A DNA stretch of 64,000 bases from an uncultured Alphaproteobacteria bacterium (GTDB taxonomy: Bacteria; Pseudomonadota; Alphaproteobacteria; HIMB59; GCA-002718135): NCBI GenBank assembly GCA_902607435.1, contig CACLJX010000002.1, positions 62,001 through 126,000 on the forward strand. Reading direction: 5' to 3'. Positions 44,306 to 54,831 of the stretch are shown in pieces (positions within the stretch are counted from its first letter, which is position 1; each line of letters starts with the position of its first letter). The position numbers were made by a program, and so were the translations under genes. Below the pieces are notes generated by a model. That model made no database searches, was not told where the DNA came from, and saw only the letters and a list, made by a program, of their open reading frames with translations.

Positions 44306-44875
44306 TTATATATTAAAAAAATCGTAATGAGTTGAATCCAAATACTTTTTCTCTTCTAGGGTTGATTGCCTACCTAAAACCTTGTTCCGGTAAGGAAAGC
44401 GTTTAAATTTTCTGATAATATTTTCATGCAGTGTAGAAAATTTTATTGCTTCTTCATAACTGGGGTGACTTTTAAAATAAGTATTTATAAGATTTTTGCA
44501 GTAAATTTGATCATTTAAATCTTCACTATGCATAAATGGCAAAAATAAAAACATTATTTGGTCTTGTGTTAATTTTTCATGATATCTTTTATTAATTGCT
44601 TCAGTAGAAATTTTTCGAGCCTTTTTGTCCATAGAAAAAGCTTTGTCTTGATTACGAAATAAATTACGGGAAAATTGATCAAGTAAGATTATTAAAGCCA
44701 AGCATTCATCGGCTATATTTTGCCAGTGATCATATTCATTATTTATTGCTTTTTGATAGTCTTCAAAAAATTCATCCTTAATTTTTTGATCAAAGACAGT
44801 GTTTCTAGTAAATCTTTCCTTGTGAGAACTTTTTTTGAACCAAAAATACAAAATTGCTTTGGCTCTTTCATTCAT
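44306..44875 (-). CDS. DUF924 family protein
   Basis: 189 residues. The start ILYFWFKKSSHKERFTRN and LIILLDQFSRNLFRNQDKAF, then FLFLPFMHSEDLNDQ, identify DUF924, an all-alpha TPR-like cytosolic family of unknown function. It is divergent from the uracil-DNA glycosylase gene, with which an upstream false frame overlaps. Confidence 0.9.
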   Translation of the reverse strand: MNERAKAILYFWFKKSSHKERFTRNTVFDQKIKDEFFEDYQKAINNEYDHWQNIADECLALIILLDQFSRNLFRNQDKAFSMDKKARKISTEAINKRYHEKLTQDQIMFLFLPFMHSEDLNDQIYCKNLINTYFKSHPSYEEAIKFSTLHENIIRKFKRFPYRNKVLGRQSTLEEKKYLDSTHYDFFNI

Positions 44876-44902
44876 TCTTGCCTTATACTATACAGTTACT
44901 TG

Positions 44903-45592
44903 ATGACAAGCTCATTACTCAAACTTAATAAAGAAATTATAAAATGCAAAAAATGTAAAAGATTGGTTGCTTTTAGAACTAAAATTGCAAATGAAAAAAG
45001 AAAGCAATTTATAAATGAAACTTATTGGGGAAAACCAATCACAGGATATGGCGATCGCAACGCACAACTACTGATGGTAGGTTTGGCACCAGCCGCTCAC
45101 GGTGGAAATAGAACAGGAAGAGTATTTACTGGAGATAAATCAGCAGATTTTTTATTTAAATGTCTTTTTAAAGCTAAATTAGCTAATCAACCTAAATCTG
45201 ATTACAAGGATGACGGGCTTAAATTATATAATACATATCTAACCGCCGCTTTAAAATGTGTGCCACCTGGAGACAAACCGACATCAAACGAATTAATGAC
45301 TTGTTTTTCATATTTCAGAAAAGAAATTAAATTTCTTTCTAGAATTAATACTATATTAGCACTAGGAAAAATTGCTTTTGATGCTTGTCTTAACTTTTAT
45401 AAAAAAGATTTCCCTATTCAAAATAAAGACTATATTTTTTCCCATGGAGGAAAATTCAGACTACCTGATAATAAAATTTTAGTAGGTAGTTATCATCCAA
45501 GTCCACGAAATGTAAACACAGGTCGTATTGATTTTAAAAAAATGGTTTTGTTGCTGGAAGAAGTTAAAAAAATAATGAAAGCATACAAATGA
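44903..45592 (+). CDS. Uracil-DNA glycosylase, type 5 (UDGb)
   Basis: 229 residues from the ATG at 44903; a longer frame from 44720 overlaps the opposing gene and is rejected. The motif LAPAAHGGNRTGRVFTGD near residue 60 is the UDGb active site, and SYHPSPRNVNTGRID the second. Iron-sulfur cysteines are CKKCKR at the start and further ones downstream. It removes uracil and some deaminated purines from DNA. Confidence 0.88.
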   Translation: MTSSLLKLNKEIIKCKKCKRLVAFRTKIANEKRKQFINETYWGKPITGYGDRNAQLLMVGLAPAAHGGNRTGRVFTGDKSADFLFKCLFKAKLANQPKSDYKDDGLKLYNTYLTAALKCVPPGDKPTSNELMTCFSYFRKEIKFLSRINTILALGKIAFDACLNFYKKDFPIQNKDYIFSHGGKFRLPDNKILVGSYHPSPRNVNTGRIDFKKMVLLLEEVKKIMKAYK

Positions 45593-45640
45593 TAATAAAA
45601 CACTAACTTACTTATTTTTAAAAATATATTAGATTATTTT

Positions 45641-46834
45641 ATGAGATCTTTTTTTTTAGAACCTAGATTGCTTTTATTTGGTTTTTTAATTTCTTTTTTT
45701 GCAAGTTATGGACAAACTTTTTTTATATCAATTTTTAATCTTGAAATCCGGAACCTATTAAATTTATCTGATGGTCAATTTGGATTAGTATATTCTTTGG
45801 CAACCTTAACAAGTGCTAGTATGTTGATCTGGTTTGGTAAATTAATTGATAAAATTGATTTACGGATTTATACTTTTATTATTTCTTTAGGATTATCTTT
45901 TGGTTGTATTGGCATGTTTTTTTTAACTAATCATTTATTAATGTTATTTCTTATAATTTTATCATTACGTTTTTTTGGCCAAGGAGCTATGACACATACA
46001 AGCGCAACAACCATGTCGCGATACTATCATAGTGATAGAGGCAAAGCCATTTCCATAGCTGAATTTGGCGGCATGTTTGGTTTTATAACATTTCCATTAA
46101 TAGTGGTTTTATTAATTAAAATATTTGCATGGAAAGTTGTCTGGTTATTTGCAGGAATAAGTATTCTGATTATTTTTATTCCAATATATTTATATTTGCT
46201 AAGAGATCAAAGCAGTCGTCATAAAGAATTTTTAAATAAAAATAATATTTTATCACTAAAAAAAAATTGGCGCAGAAGAGATGTGATCGTTGACAAAAAA
46301 TTTTATATATATTTACCTATTTCATTAGTGCCACCTTTTGTAACAACAGGCTTGATATTTCATCAAGTGTTTATTGCAACGAATAAAGGATGGAATATGG
46401 AGCTGTTGGCGTCAAGTTTTATTAGCCTTGGAATATTTTCAGTAGTTGGACTTCTGCTAGGGGGTCCATTTATCGACAAAATGAATACCAAAAAAGTAAT
46501 ACCTTTTTACTTGTCGCCTATGCTTATTGGAATTCTTATAATGATGTTTTTTGATCACTATATTTTCATTTTTCCATATATGGCTTTACTTGGATTAAGT
46601 ATGGGATTAGGCGCCCCATTTACAGGATCTTTATGGGCAGAACTATATGGAGTGAGAAATTTAGGATCAATTAGGGCACTTCTTCATGCATCTATGGTTT
46701 TTGCAAGTGCACTCTCACCATTTTTATTAGGTGTAGTTATAGATTATAATTTTAATTATTTTTCTATAGGATTATTTTGTGTAATTTTAATTTTATGTTC
46801 TTCATACCCACCTTTTGTGTTTAGAAACAAGTAG
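45641..46834 (+). CDS. Major facilitator superfamily transporter
   Basis: 397 residues with 12 hydrophobic segments. The central RYYHSDRGKAISIAEFGG resembles the conserved loop of organic-acid and metabolite MFS carriers. The cargo cannot be named. It is followed immediately by a 48-residue gene and then a hydrolase. Confidence 0.85.
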   Translation: MRSFFLEPRLLLFGFLISFFASYGQTFFISIFNLEIRNLLNLSDGQFGLVYSLATLTSASMLIWFGKLIDKIDLRIYTFIISLGLSFGCIGMFFLTNHLLMLFLIILSLRFFGQGAMTHTSATTMSRYYHSDRGKAISIAEFGGMFGFITFPLIVVLLIKIFAWKVVWLFAGISILIIFIPIYLYLLRDQSSRHKEFLNKNNILSLKKNWRRRDVIVDKKFYIYLPISLVPPFVTTGLIFHQVFIATNKGWNMELLASSFISLGIFSVVGLLLGGPFIDKMNTKKVIPFYLSPMLIGILIMMFFDHYIFIFPYMALLGLSMGLGAPFTGSLWAELYGVRNLGSIRALLHASMVFASALSPFLLGVVIDYNFNYFSIGLFCVILILCSSYPPFVFRNK

Positions 46835-46981
46835 ATGAAAGAAGAAATTCAAGAAAGCATCACTTTTCTTTTGAATGAATTTAAAAGATTAAAAAAATTA
46901 AGTAAAGATGGAAAATTATCGAAAGAGGAAAAAGAAAAGCTTAAAAAATTATCTTCTTTTTTAGACAAAAATCAAAAATGA
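46835..46981 (+). CDS. Small coiled-coil-like protein coupled to the next gene
   Basis: 48 residues (MKEEIQESITFLLNEFKRLK, then a lysine-rich second half). It begins right at the MFS stop and ends with ATGA overlapping the next start. Spacing and overlap argue that it is real. It is highly charged and probably one or two helices. Not recognised. Confidence 0.55.
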   Translation: MKEEIQESITFLLNEFKRLKKLSKDGKLSKEEKEKLKKLSSFLDKNQK

Positions 46982-47967
46982 AAAAATTTTTTTCATTTTT
47001 TTTTATTTCCTTATTTTTTTTTGGAATTATTTATGTTGGTATTGGATTTTACTTAGCTCATACTATCTTGAATATTGATCATTCATGTGGCGTTCAAGAA
47101 GGATCGCTGCCTAATACTTGGAGTACAAAAAATGATTATCAAGATATTAAAGTGCAAAAAAGAATTGATTTAAGAAAAAATTTTAATTCAAAAAAATATC
47201 ATTTATATAATTGGGAAAATATCACCTTTCCTTCACGTGGTTCTAAAATTGCCATTCATGGCTGGCTTTTTAATTATTATCCAAATCAACCAATCATTAT
47301 TGTGGTTCATGGAATATTTCCTAATGGCAAATGTAAATCAGAACCTAATCTTGTGGCAAGTTTATTAATTAAGAATGGTATCAACGCACTTACAATTGAT
47401 TTAAGAAATTACGGTCAAAGCACCCTAGTTAGTAATTATGAAAATTTAGGTCTTACTGAATATTTAGATGTTTTAGGAGCTTTTGATTTTTTAAAAACAA
47501 AAAAATTTGAAAATTATCAAATTGGATTAATGGGAATTTCTCTCGGAGCAAGCACTGTGATTATAGCTGCATCACATGAACCAGAAATTAAAGCAATTTG
47601 GTCAGAAACTTCTTTAGCTGAATTTAATATGATTTTAAAAGATGAAATTGGACGTTATGGATTTCCAAATATTTTTGGACCTGTAGTTAGTATGGCAGGA
47701 AAATTTCTTGCAGGTATAGATCCTACTGATTTAAATCCAGCTTTTGTTTTAAATAAACATCAAAAATATTTTTTTACACATGGAGAAGAAGATCAAAGAA
47801 TGTATGTGAATCATTTTCACTTTATTAAAAACTATGCGCAAACAAATAATATAAATGCTGAATATTGGTTGGTGCCAGAAGCAGGACATGTTGACTCAAT
47901 ACTAATGTTTCCCGAAGAGTATGGTATTAAAATGAAAAATTTCTTTCTAAAAAACCTAAATAAATAG
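46978..47967 (+). CDS. Membrane-anchored alpha/beta hydrolase
   Basis: 329 residues with an N-terminal membrane anchor (FFFISLFFFGIIYVGIGFYL). The nucleophile elbow is GLMGISLGASTVIIA near residue 187, and the histidine is in PEAGHVDSILMF. Similar proteins are annotated as lysophospholipase-like or dienelactone-like hydrolases. The likely site of action is the periplasmic face of the membrane. The substrate is unknown. Confidence 0.78.
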   Translation: MKKFFSFFFISLFFFGIIYVGIGFYLAHTILNIDHSCGVQEGSLPNTWSTKNDYQDIKVQKRIDLRKNFNSKKYHLYNWENITFPSRGSKIAIHGWLFNYYPNQPIIIVVHGIFPNGKCKSEPNLVASLLIKNGINALTIDLRNYGQSTLVSNYENLGLTEYLDVLGAFDFLKTKKFENYQIGLMGISLGASTVIIAASHEPEIKAIWSETSLAEFNMILKDEIGRYGFPNIFGPVVSMAGKFLAGIDPTDLNPAFVLNKHQKYFFTHGEEDQRMYVNHFHFIKNYAQTNNINAEYWLVPEAGHVDSILMFPEEYGIKMKNFFLKNLNK

Positions 47968-47968
47968 A

Positions 47969-48142
47969 AAAGCCGGACAAATCTCGCCAGGCAGTACCTT
48001 GGCAGACACTTCTCTAGCTAGATTTAAAAACTCTATAATCACCCGGCGGGAGTGATCAACAATGTTATCTCTAAGCGTTCCTCCGAAGCAAAGAAATAAT
48101 AGAGTCTAATTCATCATAAAATGACAAATATTATCCGGCTTT
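47969..48142 (+). ncRNA. Candidate structured RNA, unclassified
   Basis: A 174-nt intergenic stretch closed by a perfect 9-bp stem (AAAGCCGGA at 47969-47977 with TCCGGCTTT at 48134-48142). Inside are GCCAGG-N-CCTTGGC, an ATCAC / GTGAT hairpin whose loop can pair with TCTCGCC near the 5' end (a possible pseudoknot), and ACTCTAT / ATAGAGT. Local GC is well above its surroundings. It does not match the tmRNA, RNase P, SRP or 6S sequences I know. The strand is assigned from the T-rich 3' end. Confidence 0.55.
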
Positions 48143-48386
48143 ATTAAAATTACTGCTAAAATAATATAATTTCAATCAATATATAATTTTATTTACTTTT
48201 TGATCTAAGGCAATTTGCTAATCAAAATAAATAAATTTTTAAAAATTATACAGGAGAAATTATTTTATCCACATAGTTTTCCACATCTTTAATATATATG
48301 CTTATAAGTATTTTGATTAAAAATATATGGATTTCCCATAAATAATTTAATGAAAACTATGCTAAATAGATTTATTAACATAAAAC
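48143..48386. promoter_or_regulatory. AT-rich region with two DnaA-box-like sites, upstream of sdhC
   Basis: About 244 very AT-rich nt without a gene. TTATCCACA (48264-48272) is a perfect match to the E. coli DnaA box and TTTTCCACA (48276-48284) is a near match, 12 bp apart in the same orientation. It must hold the sdhC promoter and might be a DnaA-controlled site or a part of a replication origin. Confidence 0.4.
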
Positions 48387-48758
48387 ATGAATGATAACAG
48401 ACCCTTATCCCCACATTTAAGTATTCATAAAAAAATATTGACCGCAGTATTTTCTATTTTTCATAGATTGACAGGTTTTGGCTTAAGTATTGGTTCAATT
48501 TTTATAGCTGGTTGGATTGCAATGATATCTTTAGGTCCAAATTATTTTATTATCTTTCAATCAATCTCATCTTTTTTTGTATTCAAAATTTTTTTGTTTA
48601 TTTGGACCTTAGGTATTTTTTTTCATCTATTTAATGGAATTCGTTATCTCTATTGGTCTTTTGGCATAGGTATGGAATTAAAAACTATCAACAACTCTGG
48701 CTATTTAGTTATATTATTGACAATTTTATCTACAATTATCGTTTGGATGACAGTTTAG
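48387..48758 (+). CDS. sdhC: Succinate dehydrogenase, cytochrome b556 subunit
   Basis: 123 residues, three membrane helices. RPLSPHLSIHK and FHRLTGFGLSIG are typical, and the heme histidine lies in FFHLFNGIRYLYWSFG. It anchors the complex in the inner membrane. It is the first gene of a long tricarboxylic-acid operon. Confidence 0.94.
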   Translation: MNDNRPLSPHLSIHKKILTAVFSIFHRLTGFGLSIGSIFIAGWIAMISLGPNYFIIFQSISSFFVFKIFLFIWTLGIFFHLFNGIRYLYWSFGIGMELKTINNSGYLVILLTILSTIIVWMTV

Positions 48759-48760
48759 AA

Positions 48761-49090
48761 ATGAACAGCTATTCATCTAAATGGATTATACAACGCATAA
48801 CTGCCCTTTTATTAATCCCTTTAACTTTTTGGTTTGTTTATAATTGTGTTTTATTTAGTAAGTCAAATTACAATGAACTAATTCTTTTTTTTAGTTCGTA
48901 TATAAACAGTCTGTTGTTTTTGGTAATGATGATTGCAATGCTAATTCATTCGAAGTATGGATGTGAGATAATAATTGATGATTATGTTGTTTCTAAGAAA
49001 ATAAAAACAATTGCTTTATTTATATTACAAATTACTGTTTATTTAGTTATTTTAATCTCATTGGCTTCTGTTCTTGTTATTATATTTTAA
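48761..49090 (+). CDS. sdhD: Succinate dehydrogenase, membrane anchor subunit
   Basis: 109 residues. The start at 48761 is 2 nt after the sdhC stop; a longer frame from 48653 overlaps sdhC and is rejected. Three helices, with WIIQRITALLLIPLTFWF and the heme-side HSKYGCEIIIDDYV. It completes the anchor with SdhC. Confidence 0.92.
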   Translation: MNSYSSKWIIQRITALLLIPLTFWFVYNCVLFSKSNYNELILFFSSYINSLLFLVMMIAMLIHSKYGCEIIIDDYVVSKKIKTIALFILQITVYLVILISLASVLVIIF

Positions 49091-49099
49091 AATAAATAT

Positions 49100-50893
49100 A
49101 TGAACAAATCTTATAATATTATTGATCATCAGTATGACGTAATCATTGTTGGTGCTGGAGGTTCAGGACTTCGAGCAACTCTAGGAGTTGCTGAAGCTGG
49201 TTTAAAAACAGCATGCATATCAAAAGTCTTTCCTACAAGGAGTCATACCGTATCAGCACAAGGAGGAATTGGAGCAGCTCTTGGTAATATGGGTGAAGAT
49301 AATTGGAAATGGCATATGTTTGATACGGTCAAAGGATCTGATTGGTTGGGAGATCAAGATGCTATTGAATATTTATGTTCTAATGCTTCTGCGGCTGTTA
49401 TTGAATTGGAAGAATACGGGATGCCTTTTAGTCGGACAGAAGATGGCAAGATATATCAAAGACCATTTGGAGGACATCTAACTCATAACGGAGAGGGAGT
49501 TCCTGCAATGAGAGCATGTGCAGCAGCAGATAGAACAGGACATGCCATGCTTCATACTTTGTATCAACAATCTATGAAACACAATGTTGAGTTTTTTATA
49601 GAATATTTTGTTCTTGATTTATTAATGGATAATGAAGGAAAATGTTGTGGAATTATTGCTTGGTGTCTTGAAGATGGCACAATGCATCGTTTCCTTGCTC
49701 ATCAAACTATATTAGCTACTGGTGGTTATGGTCGCACATATTTTTCTTCAACTAGCGCTCATATATGTACGGGCGACGGTAATGCTATGGTTTTAAGACA
49801 AAATCTTCCATTATCAGATATGGAATTTATTCAATTTCACCCTACAGGAGTGTATGGGGTTGGAGTTTTAATTTCAGAAGGCGCAAGAGGTGAAGGAGGT
49901 TATTTAACCAATAGTCAAGGAGAGCGCTTTATGGAGCGTTATGCTCCAAATGTTAAAGATCTTGCTTCAAGAGACGTTGTTAGCCGTTCAATAACTCTAG
50001 AAATTAATGAAGGTCGAGGATGTGGTCAAAATAAAGATCATGTTTTACTTCATCTTGAACATCTTGATGCTGCAATAATTAATAAAAGACTACCAGGGAT
50101 TTCGGAAACGGCATCTATATTTGCTTCTGTTGATTTAACCCAAGAACCAATTCCGGTTCTGCCCACTGTTCATTATAATATGGGCGGAATTCCGACTAAT
50201 TATCGCACAGAAGTTCTATCTCCTTCAAAAAGCAATCCAGATAATATTTGTGAAGGATTAATGGCAATAGGTGAAGCAGCATGTGTTTCTGTTCACGGAG
50301 CAAATAGATTGGGTACAAACTCACTTATTGATCTTCTTGTTTTTGGAAAGTCAGCAAGTAATGTTGCAAAAGAAAAAGTTAAACCAAATTCAGCAGCTAT
50401 AAAAATTAATAGTAATTCAACGGAAGAAGTATTAGGTCGTTTTGATAAACTACGTTACTCTTCAGGTGATACTAAAACCGGAGAAGTCAGAATTTCAATG
50501 CAAAATATTATGCAAAAAAATTGCGCTGTTTTTAGAACACAGAAACTTATTTCTACTGGTATTGAAAATTTTAAAAATATTGAAACTTCACTTGAAAATT
50601 TAAATATCGAAGATAAATCATTAATTTTTAATACTGATTTGACCGAAGCTCTTGAATTACAAAATTTAATGGCACAATCAAAAGTAACACTTCATTCAGC
50701 TTTATATCGAACAGAGAGTAGAGGAGCACATGCAAGAGAAGATTTTACTGAAAGAGATGATGAAAATTGGCTCGTACACTCACTAGTTTGGTTAGATAAG
50801 AAAGGAACTGTTCAATTGGGAAATAGGCCTGTACATATGAATACTTTAACGAATCATATTCAATCTATTCCCCCCAAAAAGAGAGTTTATTAG
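49100..50893 (+). CDS. sdhA: Succinate dehydrogenase, flavoprotein subunit
   Basis: 597 residues. The FAD motif [18 protein letters not shown], the covalent-FAD histidine in [16 protein letters not shown], and the substrate-site HNGEGVPAM and [14 protein letters not shown] blocks are all present. It oxidises succinate to fumarate and passes electrons to SdhB. Confidence 0.97.
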   Translation: MNKSYNIIDHQYDVIIVGAGGSGLRATLGVAEAGLKTACISKVFPTRSHTVSAQGGIGAALGNMGEDNWKWHMFDTVKGSDWLGDQDAIEYLCSNASAAVIELEEYGMPFSRTEDGKIYQRPFGGHLTHNGEGVPAMRACAAADRTGHAMLHTLYQQSMKHNVEFFIEYFVLDLLMDNEGKCCGIIAWCLEDGTMHRFLAHQTILATGGYGRTYFSSTSAHICTGDGNAMVLRQNLPLSDMEFIQFHPTGVYGVGVLISEGARGEGGYLTNSQGERFMERYAPNVKDLASRDVVSRSITLEINEGRGCGQNKDHVLLHLEHLDAAIINKRLPGISETASIFASVDLTQEPIPVLPTVHYNMGGIPTNYRTEVLSPSKSNPDNICEGLMAIGEAACVSVHGANRLGTNSLIDLLVFGKSASNVAKEKVKPNSAAIKINSNSTEEVLGRFDKLRYSSGDTKTGEVRISMQNIMQKNCAVFRTQKLISTGIENFKNIETSLENLNIEDKSLIFNTDLTEALELQNLMAQSKVTLHSALYRTESRGAHAREDFTERDDENWLVHSLVWLDKKGTVQLGNRPVHMNTLTNHIQSIPPKKRVY

Positions 50894-50900
50894 ATTTATT

Positions 50901-51698
50901 ATGGTTCAATTTACCTTACCAGCAAATTCAAAAGTAGTAGAGGGTTGTATTTATCAAAATAAAGATCAAAACATACTTTTAAAAAAATTAAAAATTTATA
51001 GATGGGATCCAGAAAAACAAGAAAATCCTCGCTTGGATACATATGAAATTGATCAAAAGAAATGCGGTCCTATGGTTTTGGATGCTTTGATAAAAATAAA
51101 AGACGAGATTGATACTACCCTTACCTTTCGTAGATCTTGTCGTGAAGGAGTTTGTGGATCATGTGCAATGAATATTGACGGTATTAATACTCTTGCTTGT
51201 ATAAAACCAATGAATGAAATAAAAAATGAAATTAAAGTTTATCCTTTACCTCATATGAAGGTTGTAAAAGATTTAGTTCCTGACTTATCTGAAGCGTATA
51301 AACAATTGGAATCAATTAAACCATGGATAGAAAAAGACCCAGAAACTAGGAATGATAAAGTACATTTGAAAAAACGTGAGAGAAAACAAACGCCAGAGAA
51401 TCGAGCCAAACTAGACGGCAAATGGGAGTGTATTCTTTGTTTTTGCTGCACTACTTCATGTCCTAGTTATTGGTGGAATGGTGATAAATATTTAGGACCC
51501 GCAGTTTTATTACAAGCTTCACGTTGGATTAATGATACAAGAGATTCTAGAAGAAAAGAAAGATTAAAAGAAATTGATGATTCATTTAAGTTGTACCGGT
51601 GTCACTCCATTATGAACTGTACTCAATCCTGTCCTAAAGGACTAAATCCCGCTAAAGAAATTGCTGAAATTAAGAAGGCTATTGTTACTGAAAAATAA
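50901..51698 (+). CDS. sdhB: Succinate dehydrogenase, iron-sulfur subunit
   Basis: 265 residues. The [2Fe-2S] cysteines are [15 protein letters not shown]; the [4Fe-4S] and [3Fe-4S] cysteines are in [16 protein letters not shown] and [17 protein letters not shown]. The length is normal. It lies 7 nt after sdhA. Confidence 0.97.
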   Translation: MVQFTLPANSKVVEGCIYQNKDQNILLKKLKIYRWDPEKQENPRLDTYEIDQKKCGPMVLDALIKIKDEIDTTLTFRRSCREGVCGSCAMNIDGINTLACIKPMNEIKNEIKVYPLPHMKVVKDLVPDLSEAYKQLESIKPWIEKDPETRNDKVHLKKRERKQTPENRAKLDGKWECILCFCCTTSCPSYWWNGDKYLGPAVLLQASRWINDTRDSRRKERLKEIDDSFKLYRCHSIMNCTQSCPKGLNPAKEIAEIKKAIVTEK

Positions 51699-52673
<975 letters not shown>

Positions 52674-52680
52674 TATAATA

Positions 52681-53865
52681 ATGAATTTGCATGAGTACCA
52701 AGCAAAGGAACTCTTACAACAATTTGACCTTCCATTATTAAAAGGTAAGGCTTATATTAACAATCTAGATACAATTGAAAAAGATCTCAGCGATCTTTCA
52801 GGCCCTCCGTGGGTAGTGAAATCACAAATACATGCAGGAGGAAGAGGAGCAGGACATTTTAAAAAATCTTTTAATAACAAAGGCGGTGTTCAAATCATTC
52901 AAGAAAAAACACAAGTGCCTGTTATAGCAAAATTAATGTTAGGAAATATTCTTATCACCAAACAAACAGGCGCTGATGGAAAAAAAGTTAATCGATTGTT
53001 TATTGAAGAAGGTTGCAAAATTGAAAGAGAGTTTTATTTAAGTTTTCTTATTGACCGAAACAATTCTCAGTTAATGTTGATGATTTCTTCTGCAGGTGGA
53101 ATGAATATTGAGGATGTCGCAAAAGATAATCCTGAAAAAATACATACGATTTACTTTCCGGATTTAACTGAAATTAATTTACCAAAAAACCTAGAAAAAC
53201 AGCTAGAATTGAACTCTTCTCAGTTTGAAGAACTTGTATTAATTTCTAAAAAACTTGTAAGAGCATTTAAATCTTTAGATGCTTCTACTATTGAAATTAA
53301 TCCGTTAGTTCTAAATAACCAAGGCAATTTTGTTTTATTGGATGCAAAATTAATATTGGATGATAATGCATTGTTTCGACACCCAGAATTAGAAAAATTA
53401 AAAGACATCACTGAAGAAAACCCACTTGAACATGAAGCGTCTCAAAATAATATGAATTATGTAAAATTAGATGGTTCTATAGGATGTATGGTTAATGGCG
53501 CTGGTTTAGCAATGGCAACAATGGATATTATAAAACAATTTGGTGAAGAGCCAGCAAATTTTTTAGATTTAGGTGGAACAGCGAATAAAGAAAGAGCCAT
53601 TAAGGGTTTTAAAATTATTCAGACAGATCCTAATGTGCAATCTGTTCTGATAAATATTTTTGGAGGAATAATTCACTGTGACATGATTGCAAATGGTATT
53701 GTTGAAGCAATAAAAGAAATTAATTTTAGATTACCCATAGTAGTCCGTTTTCAAGGCACTAATGCAGCGCAGGGCAGAGATATCATTAATCAGTCTTCTT
53801 TAAATATAACCTCAATTGATGATTTAACAGAGGCAGCAAAAAAAGTTGTCAAATTAGCACAATAA
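52681..53865 (+). CDS. sucC: Succinyl-CoA ligase, beta subunit
   Basis: 394 residues. It begins [18 protein letters not shown], with an ATP-grasp fold ([17 protein letters not shown]) and the C-terminal [16 protein letters not shown]. With SucD it makes ATP or GTP from succinyl-CoA. The start is 8 nt after the mdh stop. Confidence 0.96.
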   Translation: MNLHEYQAKELLQQFDLPLLKGKAYINNLDTIEKDLSDLSGPPWVVKSQIHAGGRGAGHFKKSFNNKGGVQIIQEKTQVPVIAKLMLGNILITKQTGADGKKVNRLFIEEGCKIEREFYLSFLIDRNNSQLMLMISSAGGMNIEDVAKDNPEKIHTIYFPDLTEINLPKNLEKQLELNSSQFEELVLISKKLVRAFKSLDASTIEINPLVLNNQGNFVLLDAKLILDDNALFRHPELEKLKDITEENPLEHEASQNNMNYVKLDGSIGCMVNGAGLAMATMDIIKQFGEEPANFLDLGGTANKERAIKGFKIIQTDPNVQSVLINIFGGIIHCDMIANGIVEAIKEINFRLPIVVRFQGTNAAQGRDIINQSSLNITSIDDLTEAAKKVVKLAQ

Positions 53866-53867
53866 CT

Positions 53868-54752
53868 ATGTCTATTATTATAGATAAAAATACAAAAGTT
53901 ATATGCCAAGGTTTTACAGGATCACAAGGAACATTCCATTCTCAGCAGGCAATTGAATATGGAACAAAAATGGTTGGAGGTGTAACTCCTGGGAAGGGTG
54001 GTACTACGCATTTAAATTTGCCTGTTTTTAATACAGTACAAGAAGCTATTGACACAACTCAAGCTAATGCAAGTGTCATTTATGTACCAGCAAAATTTGC
54101 AACTAAAGCAATTCATGAAGCTCTTGATGCAAATGTTAAAATTATTATTTGTATTACAGAAGGAATACCAGTTTTAGATATGGTAGAAATAAAAAAAAGA
54201 ATTATTGCACAGAGAACTTTTTTTATAGGTCCTAACTGCCCAGGTATAGTTACACCCGAAGAATGTAAAATTGGAATCATACCAGGCTTTATTCATAAAA
54301 AAGGCAAAATAGGAATTGTTAGTAGATCAGGAACATTAACATATGAAGCAATATGGCAAACATCACAAATTGGTCTTGGTCAAACGACATGTGTTGGAAT
54401 TGGCGGTGATCCAGTTCACGGAGTAAATTTTATTGATTGTTTAGATTTATTTTTAAAAGATGAAGAGACAAAAGGTATATTAATGATTGGAGAGATTGGA
54501 GGAGCTGCTGAAGAAGCAGCAGCTGAATTTATTGAATCCTCATCTATTAAAAAGCCTGTCTCAGCATTTATTGCTGGAATTTCTGCGCCAAAAGGTAAAA
54601 GAATGGGACATGCAGGAGCAATTATATCAGGCAGCAAAGGGACAGCTCAGTCAAAGATAGACGCATTAAGACAAGCTGGGATATACATCGCTTCTTCACC
54701 AGCAAAAATGGGCGAAACCATGTTTAAAGCAATGCAAGAATTGGATAGCTAA
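53868..54752 (+). CDS. sucD: Succinyl-CoA ligase, alpha subunit
   Basis: 294 residues. The CoA-binding [18 protein letters not shown] and the phosphorylated histidine in [18 protein letters not shown] are intact. It is 2 nt after sucC. Confidence 0.96.
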   Translation: MSIIIDKNTKVICQGFTGSQGTFHSQQAIEYGTKMVGGVTPGKGGTTHLNLPVFNTVQEAIDTTQANASVIYVPAKFATKAIHEALDANVKIIICITEGIPVLDMVEIKKRIIAQRTFFIGPNCPGIVTPEECKIGIIPGFIHKKGKIGIVSRSGTLTYEAIWQTSQIGLGQTTCVGIGGDPVHGVNFIDCLDLFLKDEETKGILMIGEIGGAAEEAAAEFIESSSIKKPVSAFIAGISAPKGKRMGHAGAIISGSKGTAQSKIDALRQAGIYIASSPAKMGETMFKAMQELDS

Positions 54753-54831
54753 AATATAATTCTATGCTTTGTCAGTTTCTTGTCAACTTATCATGTAATT
54801 ATAAAACAAGAGGTATATAAATTAATTTGCA

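Noticed and set aside
44720-44902. N-terminal extension of the uracil-DNA glycosylase
   Set aside because: It is antisense to DUF924 and lacks family similarity; the domain begins after the ATG at 44903.
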